64,000 nt of DNA from Muribaculaceae bacterium. GTDB taxonomy: Bacteria; Bacteroidota; Bacteroidia; Bacteroidales; Muribaculaceae. The position numbers and the translations under genes are program-made. Shown piece after piece: positions 43,864 through 53,544 of this stretch. Positions within the stretch are counted from its first letter, which is position 1. The number at the start of each line of letters is the position of its first letter. The stretch covers positions 40,615 to 104,614 of the forward strand of contig JAFOXR010000012.1 in the NCBI GenBank assembly GCA_017391675.1. Reading direction: 5' to 3'. The notes under the pieces were generated by a model. The model ran no database searches, was not told the DNA's origin, and saw only the letters and a list, made by a program, of their open reading frames with translations.

Positions 43864-46800
43864 ATGAATATATCCGAATTAAGCATTCGCCGTCCTGTAC
43901 TTGCTACAGTGCTCACCCTCATAATCCTTCTTTTCGGAGCTATCGGATACATGAGTCTGGGCGTGAGAGAATACCCGTCGGTCGACAACCCCATAATTTC
44001 CGTTTCATGTTCTTATCCAGGCGCCAATGCCGATGTTATTGAGAATCAGATTACCGAGCCACTGGAACAGAATATCAATGGTATTCCCGGTATCCGCTCG
44101 CTCACCAGTGTGAGCCAGCAGGGTTCCAGCCGCATCACAGTAGAATTTGAATTGTCGGTTGACCTGGAAACGGCAGCCAACGATGTGCGCGACAAAGTGT
44201 CTCGTGCTCAACGCAACCTGCCTAAGGACTGCGACCCTCCTACTGTGTCGAAGGCCGATGCCGATGCCATGCCTATCATGATGGTTGCTATCCAGAGCGA
44301 CAAGCGTTCTCTGCTAGAACTGAGCGAAATTGCCGACTTGACCGTAAAGGAACAGCTGCAGACTATCCCCGAGGTGAGCAGCGTAATGATATGGGGCGAG
44401 AAGCGCTACTGCATGCGCCTATGGCTGGACCCGGTAAAGATGTCGGGCTACAGAATCACTCCTATGGATGTCAAGAGCGCACTTGACAAGGAAAATGTAG
44501 AACTTCCTTCAGGCAGTATCGAGGGAAACACTACCGAGCTGTCAATCCGCACACTTGGACAGATGCACACTACCGAAGAGTTCAACAACCTGGTTATCAA
44601 GGAAGTTGACGGACGCATTGTGCGATTCAGCGATATCGGTACCGCCGAGCTGAGTGCAAGAGACCTGAAGAGCTACATGAAAATGAACGGGATTCCAATG
44701 GTGGGCGTAGCTGTCGTTCCTCAACCGGGAGCAAACCACATCAACATTGCCGATGCCGTGTACAAGCGCATGGAAACAATGAAGAAGGACTTGCCCGACG
44801 ATGTGAAATACAGCTATGGATTTGACAACACCAAGTTCATTCGCGCTTCTATCAACGAAGTGAAATCTACCGTCTACGAGGCTTTCATTCTTGTGATCCT
44901 CATCATTTTCCTATTCCTTCGCGACTGGCGCGTAACACTTATTCCTTGTATCGTCATTCCTGTTTCTCTTATCGGTGCATTCTTCATAATGTACCTTGCA
45001 GGATTCTCTATAAATGTGCTTTCAATGCTTGCCATTGTGCTATCGGTGGGTCTGGTGGTCGACGACGCCATTGTAATGACCGAGAACATCTACACGCGCA
45101 TCGAGCGGGGCATGAAACCAATTGAAGCAGGCATTGAGGGCGCTAAGGAAATTTTCTTTGCCGTAATATCTACCACAGTCACCCTTGTAGCAGTATTCTT
45201 GCCTATCGTGTTCATGGAAGGCTCTACTGGCCGATTGTTCCGTGAATTCAGTTTTGTAGTGGCAGGCACTGTGATTATATCGTCATTTGCCGCACTCACC
45301 ATCACTCCGATGCTTGCAACCAAGCTATTGGTGCACCGTGAAAAGAAGAACTGGCTATACCGCAAGACCGAGCCTTTCTTTGACAGTTTGAACTCAATTT
45401 ATTCCCGTTCTCTCAATTCATTCCTTAAACACCGCATCTGGGCTATACCCATCATGGTTGTTGCCCTTGTAGCTAGCGTGTGGCTATGGGTGTCTATCCC
45501 AGCCGAAACCGCTCCTCTGGAAGACCGTTCAAGCATAACTATCCGCACCAGCGGTCCCGAAGGCGTGACATACGAATACATGCGCGACTATACCGAAGAA
45601 ATCAACCGCTTGGCCGATTCTATCATGCCCGATGCCGAGTTCATCACAGCCCGCGTATCTTCTGGTAGCGGAAACATTCAGATTTCTTTGAAAGACATCA
45701 ACGAACGCGACTATTCTCAAATGGATGTTGCCGAAAAACTGTCGAAAGCGGTTCAGAAGAAGACCGATGCACGCGCGTTCGTACAGCAGCGTTCTTCATT
45801 CGGAGGACGAAGAGGAGGTATGCCGGTTCAGTATGTACTGCAGGCTACCAACATTGAAAAACTTCAGGAAGTTCTCCCCACATTCCTTGCAAAGGTTTAC
45901 GAGAGCCCTGTGTTCCAGATGGCCGATGTGGACTTGAAATTCAGCAAGCCCGAACTCCGCATAAGCATCAACCGTGAAAAGGCGAATATTATGGGAGTGA
46001 CCACAAAGGACATTGCTCAGACTTTGCAATACGGACTTGCCGACCAGCGTCTGGGATACTTGTATATGAACGGTAAGCAGTATGAGATTGTAGGAGAAAT
46101 CAACCGTCAGCAACGCAATACGCCGGCCAACCTGAAATCCATCTATATGCGTAGTTCTACCGGAGAAATGATTCAGATGGAAAACCTTGTAGACCTGGTT
46201 GAAAGCATTGCTCCGCCTAAACTGTACCGCTACAACCGTTTCTGTTCTGCCACTATATCGGCAGGTCTGGCCGACGGAAGAACCATTGGCGAAGGGCTTG
46301 ACGAAATGGACAAGATTGCTGCCGAGACACTTGACGATACATTCCGCACGGCTCTTTCCGGCGACTCAAAGGAATTCCGTGATAGTTCTTCCAGCCTTAT
46401 CTTCGCATTTGCCCTTGCGCTAGTCCTCATATATTTGATTCTGGCTGCACAATTCGAAAGTTTCAAGGATCCGCTAGTGATAATGCTCACCGTTCCGTTA
46501 GCTATATGCGGTGCATTGATCTTCATGAAGACAGGCGGTGAAACCATGAACATCTTCAGCCAGATTGGTATCATCATGCTCATAGGACTGGTGGCTAAAA
46601 ACGGTATCCTCATAGTGGAATTTGCCAATCAAAGGCAGCTCAGCGGCGAGGACAAGCTCACTGCCATTAAAGAAGCTTCAGCCCAACGATTGCGCCCTAT
46701 ACTTATGACTAGCGCTTCAACAATTCTAGGATTGTTGCCGCTAATGTTTGCCACTGGCGAAGGCTGCAATAGCCGCATCGCTATGGGAACAGCCGTAGTG

Positions 46801-46896
46801 GGCGGTATGCTGGTGTCTACATTATTGACCATGTATGTGGTTCCTGCTATTTACACCTATGTATCTACCAATCTATCTAAGAAGAAGGAAATATGA
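43864..46896 (+). CDS. RND family efflux transporter (inner membrane pump)
   Basis: A 1010-residue AcrB/HAE1-type pump with twelve expected membrane helices and two large periplasmic loops. Helix 4 contains VGLVVDDAIVMTEN, the Asp-Asp proton-relay pair of drug pumps. GLVAKNGILIVEFA marks the second half. Slightly shorter than AcrB (1049). The pump probably exports drugs, bile salts or dyes; substrates cannot be read from sequence. The stop overlaps the TolC gene by 4 bases. Confidence 0.95.
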   Translation: MNISELSIRRPVLATVLTLIILLFGAIGYMSLGVREYPSVDNPIISVSCSYPGANADVIENQITEPLEQNINGIPGIRSLTSVSQQGSSRITVEFELSVDLETAANDVRDKVSRAQRNLPKDCDPPTVSKADADAMPIMMVAIQSDKRSLLELSEIADLTVKEQLQTIPEVSSVMIWGEKRYCMRLWLDPVKMSGYRITPMDVKSALDKENVELPSGSIEGNTTELSIRTLGQMHTTEEFNNLVIKEVDGRIVRFSDIGTAELSARDLKSYMKMNGIPMVGVAVVPQPGANHINIADAVYKRMETMKKDLPDDVKYSYGFDNTKFIRASINEVKSTVYEAFILVILIIFLFLRDWRVTLIPCIVIPVSLIGAFFIMYLAGFSINVLSMLAIVLSVGLVVDDAIVMTENIYTRIERGMKPIEAGIEGAKEIFFAVISTTVTLVAVFLPIVFMEGSTGRLFREFSFVVAGTVIISSFAALTITPMLATKLLVHREKKNWLYRKTEPFFDSLNSIYSRSLNSFLKHRIWAIPIMVVALVASVWLWVSIPAETAPLEDRSSITIRTSGPEGVTYEYMRDYTEEINRLADSIMPDAEFITARVSSGSGNIQISLKDINERDYSQMDVAEKLSKAVQKKTDARAFVQQRSSFGGRRGGMPVQYVLQATNIEKLQEVLPTFLAKVYESPVFQMADVDLKFSKPELRISINREKANIMGVTTKDIAQTLQYGLADQRLGYLYMNGKQYEIVGEINRQQRNTPANLKSIYMRSSTGEMIQMENLVDLVESIAPPKLYRYNRFCSATISAGLADGRTIGEGLDEMDKIAAETLDDTFRTALSGDSKEFRDSSSSLIFAFALALVLIYLILAAQFESFKDPLVIMLTVPLAICGALIFMKTGGETMNIFSQIGIIMLIGLVAKNGILIVEFANQRQLSGEDKLTAIKEASAQRLRPILMTSASTILGLLPLMFATGEGCNSRIAMGTAVVGGMLVSTLLTMYVVPAIYTYVSTNLSKKKEI

Positions 46897-48215
46897 TGAA
46901 ACGCAACTTACTATATGCCATATTAGCAACAATTTCCCTAGTTTCGGCTCAGGCTCAAGTAAATACGCTTGAATCATGCATCGACAAGGGATTAGAAAAT
47001 AACTATTCGCTCAAGATTGTTCGCAATAACGAAATGGTTGCAAGCAATAACGCAACCATTGCCAATGCCGGTTATTTGCCTGAACTTGACTTGTCGGCCG
47101 GCTACTCCGGTACTTCGGACAACACCAACTCTACAGCACGAGCCACCGGCAACATCACAAAGGAACGCAATATCACCGACCACACTTTGCGAGCAGGCCT
47201 TGACCTGAACTGGACTGTATTTGACGGATTCAACATTCAGGCAAAATACAGCCGTCTTCAAGAGCTGAAGAAACAAAGCAAGACACAAACGCGCATTGCC
47301 ATCGAAGATTATGTTGCCGATATCGCTGCCGAATACTTCAACCTCGTGAGACAAAAGGTGAGAATGAATAATTTAAGCTATGCCGTAGAGCTGTCAAGAG
47401 AAAGAATGCGCATCGTTTACGAACGCTATATCATAGGACAAGGCTCCAAGCTGGAATACAAGCAGGCACAAGTGGACTACAATGCCGATAAGGCAGAATG
47501 CCTGAAGCAGCGAGAACTGCTAGCTTCATCAAAGATCCGTCTTAAGGAACTTATGGGCGACCACGATATTAAAGCGGATTTTGATATAATTGACTCGGTG
47601 ATTACCGTAAACCGCACACTTAATTTCGATTCGCTATGGCAGACCACTCTTTCTTGCAATGCCTCTATTATCAAGGCAGCACAGAACAAGACTATTGCCG
47701 AGCTCGACCTGAAGAGCGTTTCGTCAAGAGATTACCCTTATTTGAGACTGAATGCAGGATACGGGTACACCTACAACAAGTACAGCATTAACGCTACCTC
47801 AAAACGCAGCAGCTGGGGTGCAGACTTCGGAGTCACTCTAGGAATGAAACTCTTTGACGGCAATCGCAGTCGCGAACGCAAGAACGCACGCATTGCTATC
47901 GACAATGCCGATCTCGACCGCCAGAATGTGGAATTAGGACTGTATGCCGACCTGTGCGACCTATGGCAGGCCTATGAAAACAACTTGAAACTTCTTGACC
48001 TGGAAAAGGAAAATGTAATCACAGCACGCGAGAATCATGAAATAGCATGCGAGCGTAATCTGCTTGGCGACCTTGCCGGAGTGGAAATGAGAGAAGCGCA
48101 GAAGAGTCTGCTTGATGCCGAGGAGCGAATCCTTGCAGCACAATACGACACCAAGATTTGCGAAATATCACTCATGCTCATCAGCGGAAGAATACTTAAC
48201 TATCTCAACCGATAA
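46893..48215 (+). CDS. TolC-family outer membrane efflux channel
   Basis: A 440-residue outer-membrane factor with a signal peptide (about 1-20) and two OEP repeats rich in long helices. Conserved points such as AEYFNLVRQ and the second-repeat YGYTYNKYS are visible. It completes the tripartite MFP-RND-OMF set and overlaps the pump gene by 4 bases. There is no Cys lipobox, so it is of the non-lipidated TolC type. Confidence 0.93.
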   Translation: MMKRNLLYAILATISLVSAQAQVNTLESCIDKGLENNYSLKIVRNNEMVASNNATIANAGYLPELDLSAGYSGTSDNTNSTARATGNITKERNITDHTLRAGLDLNWTVFDGFNIQAKYSRLQELKKQSKTQTRIAIEDYVADIAAEYFNLVRQKVRMNNLSYAVELSRERMRIVYERYIIGQGSKLEYKQAQVDYNADKAECLKQRELLASSKIRLKELMGDHDIKADFDIIDSVITVNRTLNFDSLWQTTLSCNASIIKAAQNKTIAELDLKSVSSRDYPYLRLNAGYGYTYNKYSINATSKRSSWGADFGVTLGMKLFDGNRSRERKNARIAIDNADLDRQNVELGLYADLCDLWQAYENNLKLLDLEKENVITARENHEIACERNLLGDLAGVEMREAQKSLLDAEERILAAQYDTKICEISLMLISGRILNYLNR

Positions 48216-48230
48216 TCCACAAAATATCGC

Positions 48231-48238
48231 TAACTTTG
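48231..48238 (+). promoter_or_regulatory. -7 box for the methyltransferase gene
   Basis: TAACTTTG, 16 bases after the TolC gene stop, separating the methyltransferase from the efflux operon. Confidence 0.62.
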
Positions 48239-48266
48239 CACCTCAAATAAAAAGTCATTTAAATCT

Positions 48267-49025
48267 ATGGGATTCAGCGACCATCTTATCGACCCTAAAA
48301 AAGACCCCATGGGGGCAGCGATACTGGACTATGCCCGCACTGGGAAAGCGGCTAAGTTGAGGGTACTGTCGTCTATGTTCGACGAGGACGAAATGCCTAT
48401 TGAAACTCTTTTCCGTACTTTTGACGAAATGCCTGCTATAGAACAGGAAGCCCTACGCATGGCAAAAGGCAAGATTCTAGATGTGGGAGCCGGAAGCGGT
48501 TGCCACGCTCTAGCACTGCAGGAGATGGGCAAAGAGGTGTGTGCGGTGGAGATTTCTCCGCTATCGGTTGAAGCCATGACACTAAGAGGCGTGAAAGATG
48601 CTAGGCTTGTCAACATGTTTGACATTCGTTTTACCGAGAAATTTGATACTATCCTCATGCTTATGAACGGATCGGGTATCGTGGGACGCCTAGAGAACAT
48701 GCCTATGTTCTTCAGCCGAATGCGTGAAATGCTCAATCCAGGCGGAACAATACTCATGGATTCAAGCGACTTGAAATATCTCTATGAGAACGAAGACGGC
48801 AGTTTTGATATCGACCTTAACGGGGAATATTACGGACTCGTGGACTATGAAATGAGATACAAAGGAATGAAAGGAGGCAAGTTTGATTGCCTATATGTAG
48901 ACTTTGACACACTGGCTTGCTGCGCCGAAGCATGCGGATTCAAAGCCACACTCATCAAGGAAGGACCGCACTACGACTACCTGTGTGAATTGACACCCGT
49001 TTACGACAAAGCATCTGACCTATGA
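48267..49025 (+). CDS. Class I SAM-dependent methyltransferase
   Basis: A 252-residue protein. The SAM-binding loop VGAGSGCHAL is near residues 73-82, with the acidic end of strand 2 in AVEIS and a motif-IV-like LMLMNGSG. An N-terminal extension of about 65 residues (ending ARTGK) precedes the Rossmann domain. Similar Bacteroidetes proteins are annotated only as class I methyltransferases; the substrate is unknown. The stop overlaps the next small gene by 4 bases. Confidence 0.85.
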   Translation: MGFSDHLIDPKKDPMGAAILDYARTGKAAKLRVLSSMFDEDEMPIETLFRTFDEMPAIEQEALRMAKGKILDVGAGSGCHALALQEMGKEVCAVEISPLSVEAMTLRGVKDARLVNMFDIRFTEKFDTILMLMNGSGIVGRLENMPMFFSRMREMLNPGGTILMDSSDLKYLYENEDGSFDIDLNGEYYGLVDYEMRYKGMKGGKFDCLYVDFDTLACCAEACGFKATLIKEGPHYDYLCELTPVYDKASDL

Positions 49026-49294
49026 AGCAAAAGTTTGCGGCGTGGTTTTCAAGAATCAAGCAATGGCTTGCAGGACTTTCTTTCCGCACAGGAATTATCG
49101 TTCTGGTATTCTGCGCTCTTTTCTACATCATATCATTTGCCCAAATGTTATTGCCTATAAGCACTGCTGCGAAGGGCGTACTTTGGTTCATATTCTTCGG
49201 GCTTGCAAAAACAGCTCAATACAGCGGAATACTGATTATAGGCAAAGCCGGTGTTGAACGGATAAAAAACTGGCGCAAAAAGCAAAGAAACTAA
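49022..49294 (+). CDS. Small two-helix membrane protein, function unknown
   Basis: A 90-residue basic protein with two hydrophobic helices (about 23-43 and 50-75) and a Lys/Arg-rich C-terminus (KNWRKKQRN). The overlap with the methyltransferase gene (4 bases) and 1-base gap to the M16 protease gene put it inside one operon. No recognisable domain. Confidence 0.7.
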   Translation: MKQKFAAWFSRIKQWLAGLSFRTGIIVLVFCALFYIISFAQMLLPISTAAKGVLWFIFFGLAKTAQYSGILIIGKAGVERIKNWRKKQRN

Positions 49295-49295
49295 A

Positions 49296-50516
49296 ATGGC
49301 AAAACACTATACACACACCCTATCTAACGGGCTAAGACTAGTTCATGTACCTAGCGCATCACGCGTTGCATACTGCGGATTGGCTATTAATGCAGGCAGC
49401 CGCGACGACTTGCCAGGCAAATCGGGTCTTGCGCACTTCGTGGAACATACAATATTCAAAGGTACCAAGCACCGCCGCTCCTGGCACATACTTAACCGCA
49501 TGGAAAGAGTGGGTGGAGAACTCAACGCCTACACTACAAAGGAAGGCACTGCACTGTATTCCATTTTCCCATGCGAACATTTTGAACGCGCCATTGAACT
49601 GATAGCCGACCTCGTTGCCAACAGCCAATTCCCGGATAATGAACTTGCAAAGGAACGCGAAGTGGTGCTGGAGGAGATAGATTCCTACCGCGACACGCCT
49701 ATGGAGGCAGCCTACGACGACTTTGAGGACTTGCTATTCGCGGGTTCGCCTATGGGACACAATATCCTAGGCAATGAGAAGGAACTGAATAATATTACAG
49801 CCAATGATTGCCGTTACTATCTTGACACCCAGTATGTACCGGAAAATATGGTTTTCTTCGCGACTGGCAACATTAAAAGCGACCGACTTTTCCGCATCGC
49901 CGAAAAATATCTGGGCGTACTCAATCACAAACTGGACCGAGCGGAACGCATAGTGCCTGCCGATGTTCCAGTATTTCACAAGACTGTGAATATAGACTCG
50001 CATCAGGCTCACACAATAGTGGGAAAGAAAATATTCTCTATGCACGATGAGCGCAAATATGCGGCTTTTTTGCTTAACAACATCATTGGCGGACCTGGCA
50101 TGAATTCACTTCTGAATGTTGCCATAAGAGAAAAAAGAGGGTATGTGTATACCGTTGAATCTTCCCTTTCTCTCTTGAGCGACTGCGGTCTGTTCCAAAT
50201 CTATTTCGGCAGCGACAATCAGCATGTTGCGCCTAGCCTACGCATCATCAACCGCACACTCGAAGACTTGGCAACTAAGCCTATGAGTGAGAAAGCTCTG
50301 CTTTCGGCTAAAAAACAATATCTGGGACAATTGCTAGTATCTAGCGAGAACAAGGAATCAATGGCTCTGTCTCTAGGCAAGAACTACCTTTATCACAACA
50401 GCGTAATGAGTGATGTCCAACTGTCAGAACACATCAATGCACTCACTCCGCAGCAGATAATGGACTGCGCCGCATTACTTGACCCTGCCACATGCTCAAT
50501 ACTCACGCTTAAATAG
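49296..50516 (+). CDS. M16 family zinc metalloprotease
   Basis: A 406-residue pitrilysin-type peptidase. The inverted zinc motif HFVEH is at 47-51 with catalytic E50, and the third ligand E127 falls 76 residues after H51, exactly as in the family. It is one half-length unit, so it works as a dimer or with a separate partner. No signal peptide is seen. Part of the methyltransferase/small membrane protein run. Its stop is 11 bases from the convergent ARMT1-like gene. Confidence 0.93.
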   Translation: MAKHYTHTLSNGLRLVHVPSASRVAYCGLAINAGSRDDLPGKSGLAHFVEHTIFKGTKHRRSWHILNRMERVGGELNAYTTKEGTALYSIFPCEHFERAIELIADLVANSQFPDNELAKEREVVLEEIDSYRDTPMEAAYDDFEDLLFAGSPMGHNILGNEKELNNITANDCRYYLDTQYVPENMVFFATGNIKSDRLFRIAEKYLGVLNHKLDRAERIVPADVPVFHKTVNIDSHQAHTIVGKKIFSMHDERKYAAFLLNNIIGGPGMNSLLNVAIREKRGYVYTVESSLSLLSDCGLFQIYFGSDNQHVAPSLRIINRTLEDLATKPMSEKALLSAKKQYLGQLLVSSENKESMALSLGKNYLYHNSVMSDVQLSEHINALTPQQIMDCAALLDPATCSILTLK

Positions 50517-50527
50517 AAATAAAAAGG

Positions 50528-52006
50528 TTATTTCCCATCTACAAACTGTATAATGCCAAAGTCTCCGGTAGTTTTCCAGCTAGGATAAGCTTCGTCCTTT
50601 TGGCTTGAAGTCTCGCAGTCAACTCCTAACAAGACATTGGATTTCAGGCTACGAAGTACCAACACAGGATTCTTAATATATTTAATCCTATCTTCCAGAA
50701 GTTCGTTGATTTTCCATTGACGATCCTCTACCAACCTGCGGTAATTCAAATCGCCCTTGAATATCACCAACCCTGTAGATGCAGCATTAAACACATCATG
50801 CATAATTGCTTCCGGAGCATTCTTGAAAGGAATAGGCATATTCCAGAACACATCAGCCGTTTCTATTATACGACCTTCTTCTCTATATTTCCTATATTTC
50901 CTTACTATTTCATTGCGGTTCTCGTCTTTCCCATCACCCGCTATAAGTTCCATTGCATCTTCCACATCGCTCTTTATAACATCTGACACAAAGATGGGAA
51001 GGATATTAAAATGAAGATACAGCTCATTTATCCCCAACTGCTCTAGCATATAAAGCCCTAATATCATATCTGAAATAAGCTCTATACCGCAATTATCCAC
51101 TATGATATGTACATTTTTCCGTAAAAGATTGTTCCCCTTTACAAACGCCTTAAACTTCTCTATATGATCTATCACGAGTGTATTTTCAGTATAAGAATCT
51201 ATATTTTGCTGATTCTGACTTAAATCTGTCGAGTTACTATTTACACAGCTTTTCAGAATCTCTCCAAGATCCTTCTCATTTGCCAAGTTCTCAATGCGTT
51301 TTTCAAGGCTTCGGTACTGATTCTTTTTAGTTTCTTTCCATGGGTCCCTATTCGTATTATCCCGCATATAATACAATATGCTATAGAAATAATAATGCTC
51401 AGCAAATATGAATGGGGCTTTTGAAAACAAATAAGATTGCTTCTTCTCCTTATATGGAGCAAGCATCTTGCTCATATACTCTTTATAATTGGCGCAATAA
51501 TCTTCCCTAGGCGATATCTTCCGTACTGAAGTCTCATTTTCCTGAGGGAAAATAGTTTTCAGCATATTCTCATCAAGCACCTTTTTGTCAGCAAAATAAC
51601 TGTACTGGTCTTTCGGTCTGGGTTTTATATCATCTATGTTAAACTTCAAGCCGCTTTTATTGAAATTATCCTTAAAACGGCTCTCAACAGTCATATATGC
51701 AAAGCCATCATTTCCCCAGTTGATTTCAGGTATTCGTCTCATCTTGTATGATTTATACCATGCACTCCATTTATCTTTTGCTTTTCGCCAAGAATCCTTA
51801 GCATACCAGCCAGCAACCACACTTGCCACCACTAATGCTACCTGAATAACGGTTGCTAGCGTATCATCTATTCCAAGCCCCTGCCAGTCTTCTTTCTTCA
51901 CAAAGAAACGCAACACCACCGAAACGATTAGCATTAGCGCTGTTGCAAAGGATATAATCAATCCACACAAGTCCTTTATTGTGCTTTTAGTATCTTCTTT
52001 CATCAT
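50528..52006 (-). CDS. Membrane-anchored ARMT1-like protein (DUF89 damage-control phosphatase family, subfamily III-like)
   Basis: A 492-residue protein with two N-terminal hydrophobic helices (about 12-36 and 49-68) and a basic linker. From about residue 98 to the end it matches human ARMT1 (C6orf211), as I recall it, along its full length: GFAYMTVESR, HIIVDNCGIEL (300-310), PIFVSD (337-342), FWNMP, VIFKGDLNYRRL (414-425), LRSLKS (451-456) and the end PSWKTTGDFGIIQF. The DUF89 metal ligands D304, N305 and D342 are present with the same spacing (38 residues from first to last) as ARMT1 D253, N254 and D291. Family members hydrolyse phosphometabolites; carboxyl methylation is disputed. The anchor is not in the human protein. 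Start ATG uses the first of two adjacent Met codons. Confidence 0.88.
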   Translation of the reverse strand: MMKEDTKSTIKDLCGLIISFATALMLIVSVVLRFFVKKEDWQGLGIDDTLATVIQVALVVASVVAGWYAKDSWRKAKDKWSAWYKSYKMRRIPEINWGNDGFAYMTVESRFKDNFNKSGLKFNIDDIKPRPKDQYSYFADKKVLDENMLKTIFPQENETSVRKISPREDYCANYKEYMSKMLAPYKEKKQSYLFSKAPFIFAEHYYFYSILYYMRDNTNRDPWKETKKNQYRSLEKRIENLANEKDLGEILKSCVNSNSTDLSQNQQNIDSYTENTLVIDHIEKFKAFVKGNNLLRKNVHIIVDNCGIELISDMILGLYMLEQLGINELYLHFNILPIFVSDVIKSDVEDAMELIAGDGKDENRNEIVRKYRKYREEGRIIETADVFWNMPIPFKNAPEAIMHDVFNAASTGLVIFKGDLNYRRLVEDRQWKINELLEDRIKYIKNPVLVLRSLKSNVLLGVDCETSSQKDEAYPSWKTTGDFGIIQFVDGK

Positions 52007-52035
52007 TCTTGTTTTTTCAGCATTATTTTGAATAA

Positions 52036-52043
52036 CAAAAATA
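52036..52043 (-). promoter_or_regulatory. -7 box for the ARMT1-like gene
   Basis: Minus-strand TATTTTTG, 30 bases before the start, divergent from the pyrH promoter. Confidence 0.6.
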
Positions 52044-52085
52044 AGTAATCTTCTTGAATAATTTTGTTTTTTACAGCAAAGAAAC

Positions 52086-52093
52086 TAAATTTG
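52086..52093 (+). promoter_or_regulatory. -7 box for pyrH
   Basis: TAAATTTG (TAnnTTTG), 17 bases before the pyrH start, so the 5' leader is short. Confidence 0.6.
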
Positions 52094-52109
52094 TGAAAAC
52101 ATTACTAAA

Positions 52110-52820
52110 ATGGGACAGAAGTACAAAAGAATTTTGCTCAAGTTGAGCGGTGAATCGCTCATGGGAGCTCAAGGATATGGCATTGACGCTCAACGCGTAA
52201 AAGACTATGCCGAACAAATCAAGGAAATAGCGCAAAGCGGCGTGGAAATAGGTATCGTGATAGGCGGCGGAAATATCTTCCGCGGACTATCAGGTGCAGC
52301 TAAGGGAGTAGACCGCGTGAAAGGCGACCAGATGGGTATGCTTGCAACTGTAATCAACTCGCTTGCCCTGAGTTCTGCCCTAGAAACAGAAGGTCAGCCT
52401 GCACAGGTATTCACTGCTATCAACATGTTCCCTATAGGAGAACATTACAGCAAGTGGAAAGCCATTGATGCAATGAAAGCCGGCAAAGTTGCCATAATGG
52501 CTGGAGGTACAGGAAATCCATTCTTCACTACCGATACAGGCTCATCACTTAGAGGTATTGAAATCGAAGCCGATGTAATGCTTAAGGGTACACGCGTAGA
52601 CGGTATCTACACTGCCGATCCCGAAAAGGACCCTACAGCTACCAAGTTTGACAAGATTTCTTACGACGAGGTATACACTCGCGGCTTGAAGGTTATGGAC
52701 CTTACCGCTACTGCAATGTGCAAGGAAAACAACCTGCCTATCATCGTGTTTGACATGGACACAAAGGGCAACCTCAAGAAAGTGCTCAACGGAGAACCTA
52801 TCGGCACACTTGTATACTAA
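52110..52820 (+). CDS. pyrH: Uridylate kinase (UMP kinase)
   Basis: A 236-residue amino-acid-kinase-fold enzyme that phosphorylates UMP to UDP in pyrimidine synthesis. The N-terminus RILLKLSGESLMG, glycine loop VIGGGNIFRG and TGNPFFTTDT (UMP site) are present, and length is normal. It precedes frr by 30 bases, the widely conserved pyrH-frr order. Confidence 0.97.
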   Translation: MGQKYKRILLKLSGESLMGAQGYGIDAQRVKDYAEQIKEIAQSGVEIGIVIGGGNIFRGLSGAAKGVDRVKGDQMGMLATVINSLALSSALETEGQPAQVFTAINMFPIGEHYSKWKAIDAMKAGKVAIMAGGTGNPFFTTDTGSSLRGIEIEADVMLKGTRVDGIYTADPEKDPTATKFDKISYDEVYTRGLKVMDLTATAMCKENNLPIIVFDMDTKGNLKKVLNGEPIGTLVY

Positions 52821-52850
52821 TTAGGATTATTAATATTAAAAACATATACT

Positions 52851-53411
52851 ATGAGCGAAGTTAAAGACTATCTTAACCCTGCGGAAGAAAAAATGGAACT
52901 TGCAGTCGAGTATCTTGACGAAGCATTGGCACATATCCGCGCAGGCAAAGCTAACGCTAAAATCCTTGACGGAATCCGCGTTGAATATTATGGCAGCCAT
53001 GTGCCTATCAGCAATGTGGCAAATGTATCGGTTCCCGATGCACGCACTATAGCAATCACCCCATGGGAAAAAGCCATGTTCAAGGAAATTGAAAAAGCAA
53101 TCATCAATTCCGACCTTGGCATCACCCCCGAAAACAACGGAGAAGTAATCCGCCTATGCATTCCTCCATTGACTGAGGAACGCCGTAAGGCTCTTGTAAA
53201 GCAATCTAAGAACGAAGCTGAACAAGCTAAAATCTCGGTTCGCAACGCTCGCCGCGATGCTATCGAAGGTCTTAAGAAAGCTATCAAGAATGGTATGCCA
53301 GAAGATGTATCAAAAGACGGTGAAGACAAAGTTCAAAAAATGCACGACAAGTACATGAAGAAAATAGACGACATCTTCGCTGCCAAAGAAAAAGAAATCC
53401 TTACAGTGTAA
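52851..53411 (+). CDS. frr: Ribosome recycling factor
   Basis: A 186-residue protein that splits post-termination ribosomes with EF-G. It has the three-helix bundle layout with the beta hinge, GRVEYYGS-like [18 protein letters not shown] near residues 44-61, and RRKALVKQ further on. Normal length, second gene after pyrH; a clear terminator follows. Confidence 0.97.
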   Translation: MSEVKDYLNPAEEKMELAVEYLDEALAHIRAGKANAKILDGIRVEYYGSHVPISNVANVSVPDARTIAITPWEKAMFKEIEKAIINSDLGITPENNGEVIRLCIPPLTEERRKALVKQSKNEAEQAKISVRNARRDAIEGLKKAIKNGMPEDVSKDGEDKVQKMHDKYMKKIDDIFAAKEKEILTV

Positions 53412-53434
53412 AACAGATTTTCACTATAATCTAT

Positions 53435-53470
53435 ATGAGCCGTAGCATATGCCTCGGCTCATTTTTGTTT
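53435..53470 (+). terminator. Terminator after frr
   Basis: An 8-bp stem ATGAGCCG/CGGCTCAT (53435-53442 with 53455-53462) followed by TTTTGTTTT. Confidence 0.85.
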
Positions 53471-53517
53471 TATAAGGAATTTAGTTGCTTTTTTCTTATA
53501 ATATCAAAAAGAATACT

Positions 53518-53525
53518 TATTTTTG
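53518..53525 (+). promoter_or_regulatory. -7 box for the legionaminate operon
   Basis: TATTTTTG (TAnnTTTG), 20 bases before the first gene, which follows the frr terminator. Confidence 0.62.
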
Positions 53526-53544
53526 TGGAAATTAGGATAAGAAT

